In this document: in pieces, positions 34,683 to 42,542 of the stretch
How positions within the stretch are numbered: the first letter of the stretch is position 1
Layout: every line of letters begins with the position of its first letter
Notes under the pieces: generated by a model
Told to the model about the DNA's origin: nothing
The model's input: the letters and a program-made list of their open reading frames with translations, nothing else
Database searches by the model: none
NCBI RefSeq assembly: GCF_016863275.1
Contig: NZ_BOOO01000009.1
Span: 62,001 to 126,000, forward strand
Direction: 5' to 3'
DNA from: Planotetraspora mira
Lineage (GTDB): Bacteria; Actinomycetota; Actinomycetes; Streptosporangiales; Streptosporangiaceae
Length of the DNA: 64,000 nucleotides
Translations under genes and position numbers: made by a program

Positions 34683-35753
34683 ATGGGAAGATCAACGAAG
34701 GAGGGGACGACCATCCGAGCCGCTTACGTCGAACAGCGCGGCCCTGCGTCATCGATCCGGTACGGCGAGCTCCCCGACCCGGTGCCCGCCTCCGACGAGG
34801 TCCTGGTCCGGGTGACCGCGACGGCCGTCAACCGGGTGGACACGTTCGTGCGCTCCGGCGCCTACCACACGCCGATCCCCCTGCCTCTGGTGCTCGGCCG
34901 CGACCTCGTCGGCGAGGTGGCCGACCCCGGCGCCTCCGGGCTCGCCCCCGGCACCCGCGTCTGGTCCAACAGCCTCGGGTACGGCGGGCGCCAGGGCGCC
35001 TCGGCGGAACTCGTGTGCGTGCCCGCCGACCGGCTCTACCGGCTGCCCGACGGGGTGGATCCGTTCGACGCCGTCGCCGTGCTGCATCCGGCCGCCACCG
35101 CTTACACGGGCCTGGTCCACCACGCCCGGATGCGCTCCTTGGAGACCCTGTTCGTGGCCGGCGGCAACGGGGCCGTCGGAACATGCCTCATCCGGATGGC
35201 CAAGGACCTCGGCGTCCGCGTGATCGCCGCCGCCCGCGGCCCCCGCAACACCGAGTACTGCGCCAGGCTGGGCGCCGACGAGGTGATCGACTCCGCCGCG
35301 GCCGACCTGGTCACCGCCCTGCGCGGACCGGCCCCGCGGGGCGTGGACGTCTACTGCGACACGACCGGGCGCGGCAACGTCGGCTCCGCGGTCGACGCGC
35401 TCGCCGACCGGGGACGCGTCCTGGTGATGGCCGGGCTGGCGAGCGCGCCGGGCGGAGATTCTCTCGACGTGGGCCGTCTCTACATCCACGACCAGTCCGT
35501 GGTCGGCTTCGCGATCAGCCTGGCCACGACTACGGAACTGGCCGAGGCCGCCGCCTGGATCAACCGGCGGCTGCCCCGCGACGGCCTCCGCCTGGACACC
35601 ACGATCCTCCCGCTGGCACAGGCCCGCGAGGCGCACGAGGACACGGAGGCCGCCACCCGGGGCGAGGCCCACCGATACCGCGGACGCGTCGTGCTGCGCG
35701 TCGGCCCGTCAGCCGAGGAGCCCGCCGATCAGCCCGGAGTCTCGTGCACGTAG
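34683..35753 (+). CDS. Quinone-oxidoreductase/zinc-less medium-chain dehydrogenase
   Basis: 356 residues. MDR fold: IRAAYVEQRGPASSIRYGELPDPVPASDEVLVRVTATAVNRVDTFVRSGAYHTPIPLPLVLGRDLVGEV, a PAATAYTGLVHHARMRSLETLFVAGGNGAVGTCLIRMAKDLG cofactor domain and a closing RYRGRVVLRVG. No zinc Cys cluster, so NADPH:quinone reductase-like. The usual start (MRAAYVEQRG) is replaced by ATC at 34713, with a perfect AAGGAGG (34698-34704) 8 nt upstream. ATG 34683 is the best standard start but has a poor ribosome site, so the true start may be AUC. Confidence 0.85.
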   Translation: MGRSTKEGTTIRAAYVEQRGPASSIRYGELPDPVPASDEVLVRVTATAVNRVDTFVRSGAYHTPIPLPLVLGRDLVGEVADPGASGLAPGTRVWSNSLGYGGRQGASAELVCVPADRLYRLPDGVDPFDAVAVLHPAATAYTGLVHHARMRSLETLFVAGGNGAVGTCLIRMAKDLGVRVIAAARGPRNTEYCARLGADEVIDSAAADLVTALRGPAPRGVDVYCDTTGRGNVGSAVDALADRGRVLVMAGLASAPGGDSLDVGRLYIHDQSVVGFAISLATTTELAEAAAWINRRLPRDGLRLDTTILPLAQAREAHEDTEAATRGEAHRYRGRVVLRVGPSAEEPADQPGVSCT

Positions 35754-35991
35754 CGGCGGGCAGTACCTGGTGGAGCCGAGGTCAGCGTCAAGCGGAAGTC
35801 ATGAGCACGCCCGCCCTACGGAGTGGACCACTCCGCGCGTAGCGATTCGATCACAGACGCGCTCGACGACGTCCGGGAGGCGCACCTGACGATGCGGGGC
35901 ACCGGATGAACGACCGGACTGAAGTGATTCTTCGCGCCCCCGATAACCTGGTTCGAAGGTGGCCCCAGACCGCGAGGAAGGGGGCTCGTAC

Positions 35992-36426
35992 ATGTCGAAC
36001 ATGATCAACATGACGGACGACCTGGTCAATGCGCTGAACGCGCACGACCTGGAGGCCGCCCTGCTGTGCTACACCGACGGAGCCGTCTACGTGTCGCCGG
36101 CCGGCGTGGGTGAGGGCCGCGGCGAGATCGCCTCGTTCCTGGGCGCGTTCCTCACGGGCTTCCCCGACATTCACTGGACGCCGTGGAGCAGGGCCGTCGT
36201 CTGCGGCAACCTCTTGATCACGCAGTGGGCCGTCACCGGTACTCACGGCGGCCCGTTCCTGATGCCGAACGGCGAGATCATCGAGGCCACCGGCCGTTGC
36301 GTCAGCGTCCGCGGGTGCTCTCTGCGCACCATGGACGGCGATCGCATCGCCGTCCACTGCGTCTTCTACGACCAGCTCGAGCTGTACGCCCAACTCGGCG
36401 CAGAACTCGTTCTCAAACGCCCCTGA
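35992..36426 (+). CDS. SnoaL-like/NTF2-fold protein
   Basis: 144 residues. Seen: MTDDLVNALNAHDLEAALLCYTDGAVYVSPAGVGEGRGEIASFLGAFLTGFPDIHWTP, then VTGTHGGPFLMPNGEIIEATGR and CVFYDQLELYAQLGA, the pattern of a SnoaL_4 or polyketide-cyclase-like fold. Usually a small-molecule isomerase or cyclase, here of unknown substrate. ATG 35992 has AGGAAGGGGG 7 nt upstream; GTG 35959 is in frame but lacks a site. Confidence 0.8.
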   Translation: MSNMINMTDDLVNALNAHDLEAALLCYTDGAVYVSPAGVGEGRGEIASFLGAFLTGFPDIHWTPWSRAVVCGNLLITQWAVTGTHGGPFLMPNGEIIEATGRCVSVRGCSLRTMDGDRIAVHCVFYDQLELYAQLGAELVLKRP

Positions 36427-36483
36427 CCACCGCTACCGGAGCGGCCGTCGAGCAAGGCAGGGCGTTGGTGCAGAATGCTCCGC

Positions 36484-37260
36484 ATGACCAAGACAGTGAA
36501 CCTGCCTGGCGGTACTGCTCTGCCGTTGATCGGTTTCGGGACCTGGCAGCTGGCGCCTGAGCAGGCGTACGAGTCGGTGCGTGCGGCGCTTGAGATCGGT
36601 TACCGGCATGTCGACACGGCGACCTTGTACCAGAACGAGGCGGAAGTCGGCAAAGCCGTCAAAGACAGCGGCCTGGACCGGGAGCAGGTCTTCGTCACCA
36701 CCAAGCTCCGCCCGGCCGACGCGCGGCAGGCCCGTCGAACCCTGGAGTCGAGTCTTCGGCTGCTCGGCACCGACTACCTGGACCTGTGGCTGATCCACTG
36801 GCCGACGGACCAGGACGAACTCATCTCGTCGTGGCAGGAGATGTTGTCCGCCAAGGACGCCGGACTGGTCCGCAACGTCGGGGTGAGCAACTACAGCCCG
36901 GAACTGATCGATCTGCTGACCGAGGCCACCGGACGGCAGCCGGCGGTCAACCAGATTCCGTGGAGCCCGGCGCAGCACGACCCGGCCCTGCTGGAGGAGC
37001 ACCGCGCCCGAGGGGTGGTCGTCGAGGGCTACAGCGGCCTGAAGAACACCGACCTGCACAACCCCGTCCTCACCGAGATCGCCCGGAGGCACGAGGTCAC
37101 TCCCGCCCAGGTCGTCCTCCGCTGGCACCTGGAACACGACATCGTGATCTTGCCCAGGTCCTCCCGGCGGGAACGCGTCGCCACCAACTTCGACCTGCAA
37201 GGCTTCGACCTCACAACCGAAGACGTCGCCGCAATCGACGCCCTCACCCAGGTCGGCTGA
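36484..37260 (+). CDS. Aldo/keto reductase
   Basis: 258 residues, TIM barrel. Catalytic residues: Asp 44 in HVDTATLY and Tyr 49, Lys in VFVTTKLRP and His in LWLIHWP. The cofactor-binding end is LPRSSRRERVATNFDLQGFDLTTEDVAAID, typical of 2,5-diketogluconate-reductase-like family members. NADPH-dependent reduction of aldehydes or ketones is expected; the specific substrate is unknown. ATG 36484 is three codons after the in-frame ATG 36475. A hairpin terminator follows. Confidence 0.9.
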   Translation: MTKTVNLPGGTALPLIGFGTWQLAPEQAYESVRAALEIGYRHVDTATLYQNEAEVGKAVKDSGLDREQVFVTTKLRPADARQARRTLESSLRLLGTDYLDLWLIHWPTDQDELISSWQEMLSAKDAGLVRNVGVSNYSPELIDLLTEATGRQPAVNQIPWSPAQHDPALLEEHRARGVVVEGYSGLKNTDLHNPVLTEIARRHEVTPAQVVLRWHLEHDIVILPRSSRRERVATNFDLQGFDLTTEDVAAIDALTQVG

Positions 37261-37277
37261 CCGAAGACGACGGGCGA

Positions 37278-37307
37278 ACCCCGCGCGAAGCCGATTCGCT
37301 GCGGGGT
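37278..37307 (+). terminator. Hairpin after the aldo/keto reductase
   Basis: ACCCCGC-GCGAA-gccga-TTCGC-t-GCGGGGT: 12 pairs with one bulged T. Confidence 0.6.
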
Positions 37308-37341
37308 CGCGGCATGGCCTGACGTTCCGCTGGGAGCCGCC

Positions 37342-37347
37342 TACGCT
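37342..37347 (+). promoter_or_regulatory. -10 box (TACGCT) of a probable leaderless promoter
   Basis: TACGCT ends 6 nt before the GTG at 37354. Confidence 0.4.
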
Positions 37348-37353
37348 GAGGCT

Positions 37354-37782
37354 GTGTCCGATGATGACGGAAGCCGGCCGGCCCGCGTCGAGGACGTGCA
37401 CGAGCTGGCTCTGGCCATGCCGCACGTCACCGTCGAGTACGGGACCGGCGACAATCCGGTCTACCAGGTGGGCGGCAAGTCGTTCGTCTTCTTCCGCACC
37501 CCACGACCGGACGCGGTCGACCCCGACACCGGGGAGCGCTATGCGGATGTGATCGTCTTCTGGGTCGAGTCCGAGGCGGACAAGCAGGCACTGGTTCAGG
37601 ACGAGGCGTCGCGGTTCTTCACCACCGCGCACTTCGACGGTCACCCGTCTGTGCTGCTGCGGGCCGGCCGGATCGGTGAGCTCACCCGGAACGAACTGGC
37701 CGAGGTGGTCCAGGACGCGTGGCTGTCCCGCGCATCAGCGCGCAGAGCGGCGGCCTGGCTCCGCTCGCGTCACCCGGAATGA
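37354..37782 (+). CDS. MmcQ/YjbR family protein (DUF419)
   Basis: 142 residues. Seen: VEDVHELALAMPHVTVEYGTGDNPVYQVGGKSFVFFRTP, then FFTTAHFDGHPSVLLRAGRIGELTRNELAEVVQDAWL, which match the MmcQ/YjbR pattern, including the closing helix AWLSRASARRAAAWL. The family has a cystatin-like fold and may bind DNA or nucleotides; function unknown. GTG 37354 is supported by the TACGCT box. It stands alone. Confidence 0.86.
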   Translation: MSDDDGSRPARVEDVHELALAMPHVTVEYGTGDNPVYQVGGKSFVFFRTPRPDAVDPDTGERYADVIVFWVESEADKQALVQDEASRFFTTAHFDGHPSVLLRAGRIGELTRNELAEVVQDAWLSRASARRAAAWLRSRHPE

Positions 37783-37860
37783 TCACACCTCGCCTCCTTG
37801 TCCTGCCCACGGGGCGGCGTGGGCCTCGGGAACGTCGTTCGGTTCCCGGGTGCAATCGGG

Positions 37861-38592
37861 TCAGGCGGCGGCTTCGGCGATGGGGCGGACAACGATCTCG
37901 CTGACGTCGATGGAGGCGGGTTGCTCGATCGCGTAGGCGATGGCGTCGGCTACGGTGCCCGCCGGCATGTTGAGTTTGTCCGCCATGGTGCGTACCCAGG
38001 CCATGGTGCCGGGATCGCCGCCCAGCGTGTTCAGTTCGGATTCGGTGAACGACGGGCTGATCACGGTGACCCTGATGTCCTGTTGTTCCTTACGGAGCCC
38101 TTCGGCCAGCGCGCGGACCGCGAACTTGGTGGCGCTGTAGACGGCGGAGTTGGGTACGACGTCGTGGCCGAGGGTGGAGGACACATTGATCACGTGGCCC
38201 GACCGTTGCGCGCGCATCAGGGGGAGCACGGCCGCGATGCCGTGCAGAGTGCCGCGGAGGTTGACGTCGATCATCTGGTTCCACTCCTCGACGCGCAGTG
38301 CGTCGAGGCGCGACAGGGGCATGACGCCGGCGTTGTTGACGAAGACGTCGACGCGCCCGTGCCGGCGGTGGGCCGCCTGGACGAAGGAGTCGACGCTGTC
38401 CGGGCTGGTCACGTCGAGGACCATGTGCTCGGCGGAGCCGCCGTCCTTTCGGATGGCGGCGGCCAGGTCGGCGAGCCGGTCGGCGCGACGGGCGCCGAGC
38501 ACCACATGGTGACCCGACATGGCGAGACGCAGTGCGGTCGCGGCGCCGATTCCGCTGCTGGCTCCGGTGATCAGGACGATCTTCTTGCTCAC
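37861..38592 (-). CDS. SDR family oxidoreductase
   Basis: 243 residues. Cofactor motif ITGASSGIGAATALRLAMSGHHVVLGARR, NNAGVMPLSRL, the Ser in INVSSTLGHDVV, catalytic YSATK and the TESELN region after SPSF. NADP(H)-type from ARRADR. Classical short-chain dehydrogenase; substrate unknown. GTG 38592 has AAAGGA 6 nt upstream. It is downstream of and 33 bp from the MarR regulator, on the same strand, suggesting a regulated pair. Confidence 0.9.
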   Translation of the reverse strand: MSKKIVLITGASSGIGAATALRLAMSGHHVVLGARRADRLADLAAAIRKDGGSAEHMVLDVTSPDSVDSFVQAAHRRHGRVDVFVNNAGVMPLSRLDALRVEEWNQMIDVNLRGTLHGIAAVLPLMRAQRSGHVINVSSTLGHDVVPNSAVYSATKFAVRALAEGLRKEQQDIRVTVISPSFTESELNTLGGDPGTMAWVRTMADKLNMPAGTVADAIAYAIEQPASIDVSEIVVRPIAEAAA

Positions 38593-38625
38593 TTCATGTC
38601 CTTTGGTTCGTGGGTCTTGGGAGGG

Positions 38626-39225
38626 TCATCCGTGGCCGTGTGAGTCCGGCGAGCCGACAGAGGGGTCCAGTACGGCCAGCACCCGTTGCAACATCACGAT
38701 GTCCTGGTGCGCCTCGGCTCTGTCGAGGGTCTCCAGCCCCGCGTGCACCGTGCACATCCGCCGGACCGCCTGGTCGGCGATGTGCCGTCCGGCCGGTTCC
38801 AGGCGGGCCAACTGACCGCGAGGTGTCTGCGGGTCGAGGTGCCTGCTCACCAGGCCGCGTTCACACAATCGGTTCACCTGCTTGGTCACGGCGCCGGAGG
38901 TGACCATGAGCCGGCGAAACAGCTGGGTCGGGCTGAGCGCGTAATCCGGTGGGGATCGGCGCAGGGCCAGCAGGATCCGCATCTCGGACGGCAGCAGGTC
39001 GTACTCCTTGGTGAGTTCCGTGAAGTCCTGTTCGAGGAGTTGCGCGATCCGGTGGACCATCGATGCCAGCACGATGTTGGTGACGTCGAGATCCGGTAGT
39101 TCCCGCTGCCAGAGGGAGGCCACCCCCATGGGATCGGGGCCGCTGACGCGAGGGGCGCTGAACGGCGCTACGTCGTCGGGATCCCTGCGGCTGGGGGCAC
39201 CGGGACGGAAATCTGAATCGCTCAC
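38626..39225 (-). CDS. MarR family transcriptional regulator
   Basis: 199 residues. A 40-residue N-terminal extension (SDSDFRPGAPSRRDPDD) precedes the dimer helix and the winged HTH (LPSEMRILLALRRSPPDYALSPTQLFRRLMVTSGAVTKQVNRLCERGLVSRHLDPQTPRGQLARLEPAGR). GTG 39225 is chosen: AGG lies 5 nt before it, and the longer frame to 39324 covers a tandem-palindrome promoter. Probably represses itself and the SDR gene in response to a ligand. Confidence 0.85.
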   Translation of the reverse strand: MSDSDFRPGAPSRRDPDDVAPFSAPRVSGPDPMGVASLWQRELPDLDVTNIVLASMVHRIAQLLEQDFTELTKEYDLLPSEMRILLALRRSPPDYALSPTQLFRRLMVTSGAVTKQVNRLCERGLVSRHLDPQTPRGQLARLEPAGRHIADQAVRRMCTVHAGLETLDRAEAHQDIVMLQRVLAVLDPSVGSPDSHGHG

Positions 39226-39245
39226 AAGCCTGTGACCAGTATTTC

Positions 39246-39274
39246 TTCCTAGGAAACCATCTTCCTGGGAAGAT
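39246..39274. promoter_or_regulatory. Tandem palindromes TTCCTAGGAA / TTCCTGGGAA, probable MarR operators
   Basis: TTCCTAGGAA (39246-39255) and TTCCTGGGAA (39262-39271) lie 16 bp apart, centre to centre; the second extends to ATCTTCC-TG-GGAAGAT (39259-39274). They lie 20-49 bp upstream of the MarR start codon. Confidence 0.65.
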
Positions 39275-39342
39275 AGCGACGAATCCGGTGCGGCGCAAGC
39301 AGGGAAGCTGCGGCAGTGGGACACGTCACGTCGAAGGCCTGC

Positions 39343-40134
39343 TCAAGCGCGGCGGCGCAGGATGGTCTCGGTTTGCTCGTCGGCCGGAAAGAACAGCTCG
39401 ATCGACAGGTCGGACAGGGTGACGTCCATCGGGGTCCCGAATGTGCTCAGCATGGTGAACATCGATAGTTCCTCGCCGTCGAGCTCCAGCCGCCACGACA
39501 AGACCGGGTCGTCCGCTTCGTCTGAGGAAAGTCGGCTCCAGGTGTGGCGTTCCGGGATTGCGGGCCAGGTCGCGATCTCGTCGGCGAGTGCGGCGAGGCA
39601 GGGGTCCTGGGTCCGCACGACGGCCCGGTCGAGCCGGCGCAGCAGGTAGGCGGACCACTGCGGAAAGTTTCGGGTACGGCCGGCGAGCCCGGCGGGGTGC
39701 AGGGCCATCCGGAAAACGTTGGCCGGCACGCCAAGCACGTCCTTCGGGATGCCGGAGACCAGTCGGCGCGCAGCGCGGTTGCTGAGCTGTATGTTCCACT
39801 GCCGGTCGATTGCGATGCCGGGGAACGGGTCGTGCGTGTCCAGCAGCGCCTGCAACGAGGCTCGGACCCGGGACAGAGCCGACTCGGTCAGGGGTGTCTC
39901 CGGATAGCGGGGAGCGTATCCGGCCGCCAGAAGCCAGTCGTTCCGCTCCCTCAGCGGCAGGTCCAGATGTTGGGCGATCTTCATCAGCACGTCGGCACTC
40001 GGCTTCGACTTGCCCAGCTCGACGAAGCTCAGGTGGCGGGGCGAGATGCCGATCTCATGCGCCAGATCCATCTGGCTGCGCCGGGCCAGTCCCCGTTGCC
40101 GGCGGATCAGGTGACCGACGTTCGAAGCTGTCAC
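39343..40134 (-). CDS. XRE family regulator with MmyB-like ligand domain
   Basis: 263 residues. N-terminal XRE HTH (LIRRQRGLARRSQMDLAHEIGISPRHLSFVELGKSKPSADVLMKIAQHLDLPLRERNDWLLAAGYAPRY) and a C-terminal PAS-like MmyB domain (LLDTHDPFPGIAIDRQWNIQLSNRAARRLV). Such proteins often bind a flavin or fatty acid and control a neighbouring reductase. GTG 40134 is supported by TATCGT 8 nt upstream. Ends 118 bp before the MarR gene on the same strand. Confidence 0.86.
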   Translation of the reverse strand: MTASNVGHLIRRQRGLARRSQMDLAHEIGISPRHLSFVELGKSKPSADVLMKIAQHLDLPLRERNDWLLAAGYAPRYPETPLTESALSRVRASLQALLDTHDPFPGIAIDRQWNIQLSNRAARRLVSGIPKDVLGVPANVFRMALHPAGLAGRTRNFPQWSAYLLRRLDRAVVRTQDPCLAALADEIATWPAIPERHTWSRLSSDEADDPVLSWRLELDGEELSMFTMLSTFGTPMDVTLSDLSIELFFPADEQTETILRRRA

Positions 40135-40142
40135 GAGACGTC

Positions 40143-40148
40143 ACGATA
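40143..40148 (-). promoter_or_regulatory. -10 box (TATCGT, minus strand) of a probable leaderless promoter
   Basis: Reads ACGATA on the plus strand and lies 8 nt upstream of GTG 40134. Confidence 0.45.
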
Positions 40149-40380
40149 GCCGCCGGGCCGGCGCGCGCCGGAATGAGTACCTGCCAGGTATTCGCATCCC
40201 CACCCACCAAGCGCGCAGGATGGCAAGGCCCCCTCAAGGCGTGAAGGGAACCGAGAATGCCGCTCCTCCTCACCGCGGACGGAACCCGACGCTCACTGCT
40301 CGCCGCCGATATCCGCGAACAGACCACACGCAACCAGCCATTGAAATAATCGGCATCACACATGAAAAGAAGGTGGAACG

Positions 40381-41331
40381 GTGACCGCCACTGTCCGTCA
40401 GTTGCTCCGTGACCGCAAGCGACAAGGAAGCGTTCCCGGAAATCGCAGCGACGACGCGCGCCTGGTGTTACTGGTCGAAGGCGGAAGCTCTCGTGGTGCG
40501 TATTCGAGCGGCATGACGATCGCCATCGAACAACTGGGGCTGTTGCCGATGTTCGATGCCGTGTACGGCAGTTCCGCGGGAGCACTGAACGCGGCGTGGC
40601 TGCTGTGTGGTCGCGCCGAAAGCAGCATGCACGCATGGTGGGATCCGATCATCATGCGGACGACCATCGACCCGAGGCGTGCACTGCTCCGGCAGCCGAT
40701 CGTGGACACTCGTTTCCTCGTCCACACCGTGTACACCGAGATCCTGCCGATGGGGTTTCAGGAGATCCTCGACAGCACCGTTGAATTCCACCCCATCGCC
40801 ACAGACGCCCGCACAGGCCAGGCCATCGATCTGCACGAGCGGATCCGTGACCAGGCAAGCTTGCAGGCCGCACTCCGCGCGTCGACTGCGATGCCGCTTC
40901 TCGCAGGCGAACCGGTTGAGATCGACGGACGGCCGTTCGTCGACGCCGGGCTGAGCGAGGCGATCCCCGTGCGGACGGCACTTGCTCAGAAAGCCACACA
41001 CATCGTTGCGCTTCGCACTCGACGTATCGACGAGACCGCGTCGGCTCCGTCCCGCGGCGAACGCCTGTTGTTGTCGCGATGGTTCACCCGGCGCGCACCA
41101 GGGGCCATCGAGACATGGCTGCGCCGCGAGGCCATCAGAGCGGAGGAAGAGCGGCTTCTGGCGTCGCACCCCGCCACCCTGCAGATCCGCCCACCCATCG
41201 GCAGCGCGAAGATCGGCCGTACCGAACGACGCCCACGCCTGCTCCGCGCAGCCGTCGACACAGGTCGGCAGGCGGCATTGAACGAACTGCGCTGCGTCGA
41301 AGACGCCTCCATGAGGTTCGCCCCGAGGTGA
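40381..41331 (+). CDS. Patatin-like phospholipase
   Basis: 316 residues. Catalytic Ser in YGSSAGALN (about residue 64), oxyanion motif EGGSSRGAYSSG, and the partner Asp in FVDAGLSEAIPV, the Ser-Asp dyad of patatins. Probably hydrolyses phospholipids or neutral lipids. GTG 40381 has AAGGTGG 7 nt upstream. The next gene begins 23 bp downstream and encodes an alpha/beta hydrolase, so the two form a lipid-cleaving pair. Confidence 0.88.
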   Translation: MTATVRQLLRDRKRQGSVPGNRSDDARLVLLVEGGSSRGAYSSGMTIAIEQLGLLPMFDAVYGSSAGALNAAWLLCGRAESSMHAWWDPIIMRTTIDPRRALLRQPIVDTRFLVHTVYTEILPMGFQEILDSTVEFHPIATDARTGQAIDLHERIRDQASLQAALRASTAMPLLAGEPVEIDGRPFVDAGLSEAIPVRTALAQKATHIVALRTRRIDETASAPSRGERLLLSRWFTRRAPGAIETWLRREAIRAEEERLLASHPATLQIRPPIGSAKIGRTERRPRLLRAAVDTGRQAALNELRCVEDASMRFAPR

Positions 41332-41354
41332 CGCCGATCCCCGAGGAGGTCGGC

Positions 41355-42206
41355 ATGCTCGACCCGGCTCTTGGCACCGGCAAGACCGTGGCCCTGCCCA
41401 GCGGCCGGGTCGCCTACACCGAGCGCGGCGCCGGCCCGCCTGTCGTGTTCGTGCATGGCCTACTGGTCAACGCCAACCTCTGGCGCAAAGTCGTGCCGGC
41501 CGTCGCGGACGCGGGATTGCGCTGCATCGCGCCGGATTGGCCGCTCGGCGCGCACCGGGTCCCCATGCCGGCCGACGCCGACCTGACGCCCTCCGGGGTC
41601 GCCAAGCTGATCGCGGAGTTCCTCGACGCGCTCGACCTGACTGACGTCACCATGGTCGCCAACGACACCGGCGGCGCACTCACCCAGATCCTGATGGCCG
41701 ACCATCCGGAACGGATCGGCCGTGTTGTGCTCACCCCGTGCGACGCGTTCGAGGAGTTCCTGCCCGATCCGTTCACCTCGCTGCCCAAGCTGGTTCGGCC
41801 GCCCGGTGCGGTCTGGCTGGCCAGCCGGCTGCTCCGGCTGCCGATTGTGCAGCGGCGGCCGTCCGCGTTCGGCCTGCTGGCCAAGCGCGGCATCCCCGCC
41901 GAGATCATCGACTCCTACCTGCGGCCGAGCTACGACAGCAGGCAGATTCGCAGGGACACCAAGCGGTTCGTCATTGGTGTGCACAACAGATACACGCTGG
42001 CCGCTGCCGAGGCACTGACCGGATTCAGCAAGCCGGTGTTGCTGGTTCGCGCGGAGGACGACCGAATCTTCCCTGCCCGGCTCTTCGAACGACTCGCGGC
42101 GACCCTGCCCGACGCCCGACTGGTCACGGTCGCCGATTCCTATACCTTCGTGTCGGAGGATCAGCCGTCCGAACTGGCCCGGCTGGTCGTGGAGTTCGCC
42201 GCATGA
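41355..42206 (+). CDS. Alpha/beta hydrolase with Asp nucleophile, haloalkane-dehalogenase-like
   Basis: 283 residues. Seen: VVFVHGLLVNANLWRKVVP, DWPLGAHR, the elbow VANDTGGAL with Asp 104 in the nucleophile position, and LVRAEDDRIFP for the acid. The usual catalytic His is not evident: the segment that normally holds it reads VADSYTFVSEDQPSEL. It may act as a dehalogenase-like or binding protein. ATG 41355 has GAGGAGG 6 nt upstream. Co-transcribed with the patatin. It ends at the integrase relic. Confidence 0.83.
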   Translation: MLDPALGTGKTVALPSGRVAYTERGAGPPVVFVHGLLVNANLWRKVVPAVADAGLRCIAPDWPLGAHRVPMPADADLTPSGVAKLIAEFLDALDLTDVTMVANDTGGALTQILMADHPERIGRVVLTPCDAFEEFLPDPFTSLPKLVRPPGAVWLASRLLRLPIVQRRPSAFGLLAKRGIPAEIIDSYLRPSYDSRQIRRDTKRFVIGVHNRYTLAAAEALTGFSKPVLLVRAEDDRIFPARLFERLAATLPDARLVTVADSYTFVSEDQPSELARLVVEFAA

Positions 42207-42216
42207 AGAAGTCAGG

Positions 42217-42351
42217 GTGAGCATCGCGATCACCAAGAATGTCTACGGGCACTCGTGGAGGGCGATAAGCGCGGCGACGGAGGCCATTTCGAGCGGTCTC
42301 CTGGGGAAACAGAGGCGGGTGGCTCCCAAAGAGGGAGAAGAGACCGTGTGA
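42217..42351 (+). pseudogene. C-terminal fragment of a tyrosine recombinase
   Basis: A 44-codon open frame (VSIAITKNVYGHSWRAISAA then TEAISSGLLGKQRR) matches the end of phage-type integrases, where SxxITxxxYGH carries the catalytic Tyr. Upstream in-frame codons give HEEVR before it, but run into the hydrolase stop, so the rest of the integrase is missing. GTG 42217 is only the first start codon in frame and is not claimed as a real start. Confidence 0.55.
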
Positions 42352-42542
42352 GTCCCGAGATCAAAAAGCGCCTGACGGCATATTTCAGCTCAATGTGATG
42401 GGGACGCCCCTCGTGGGTCGAGAACGATCTATGAAGGATCTCCCCGGCACACACGGCAGTCTCTTTCGGAATACATACCCTTAAGAGATTATTCGCCGTT
42501 TGGGCGGATTGCACAGGTGGTGGGCAAGGGGGAAAAACCGCC

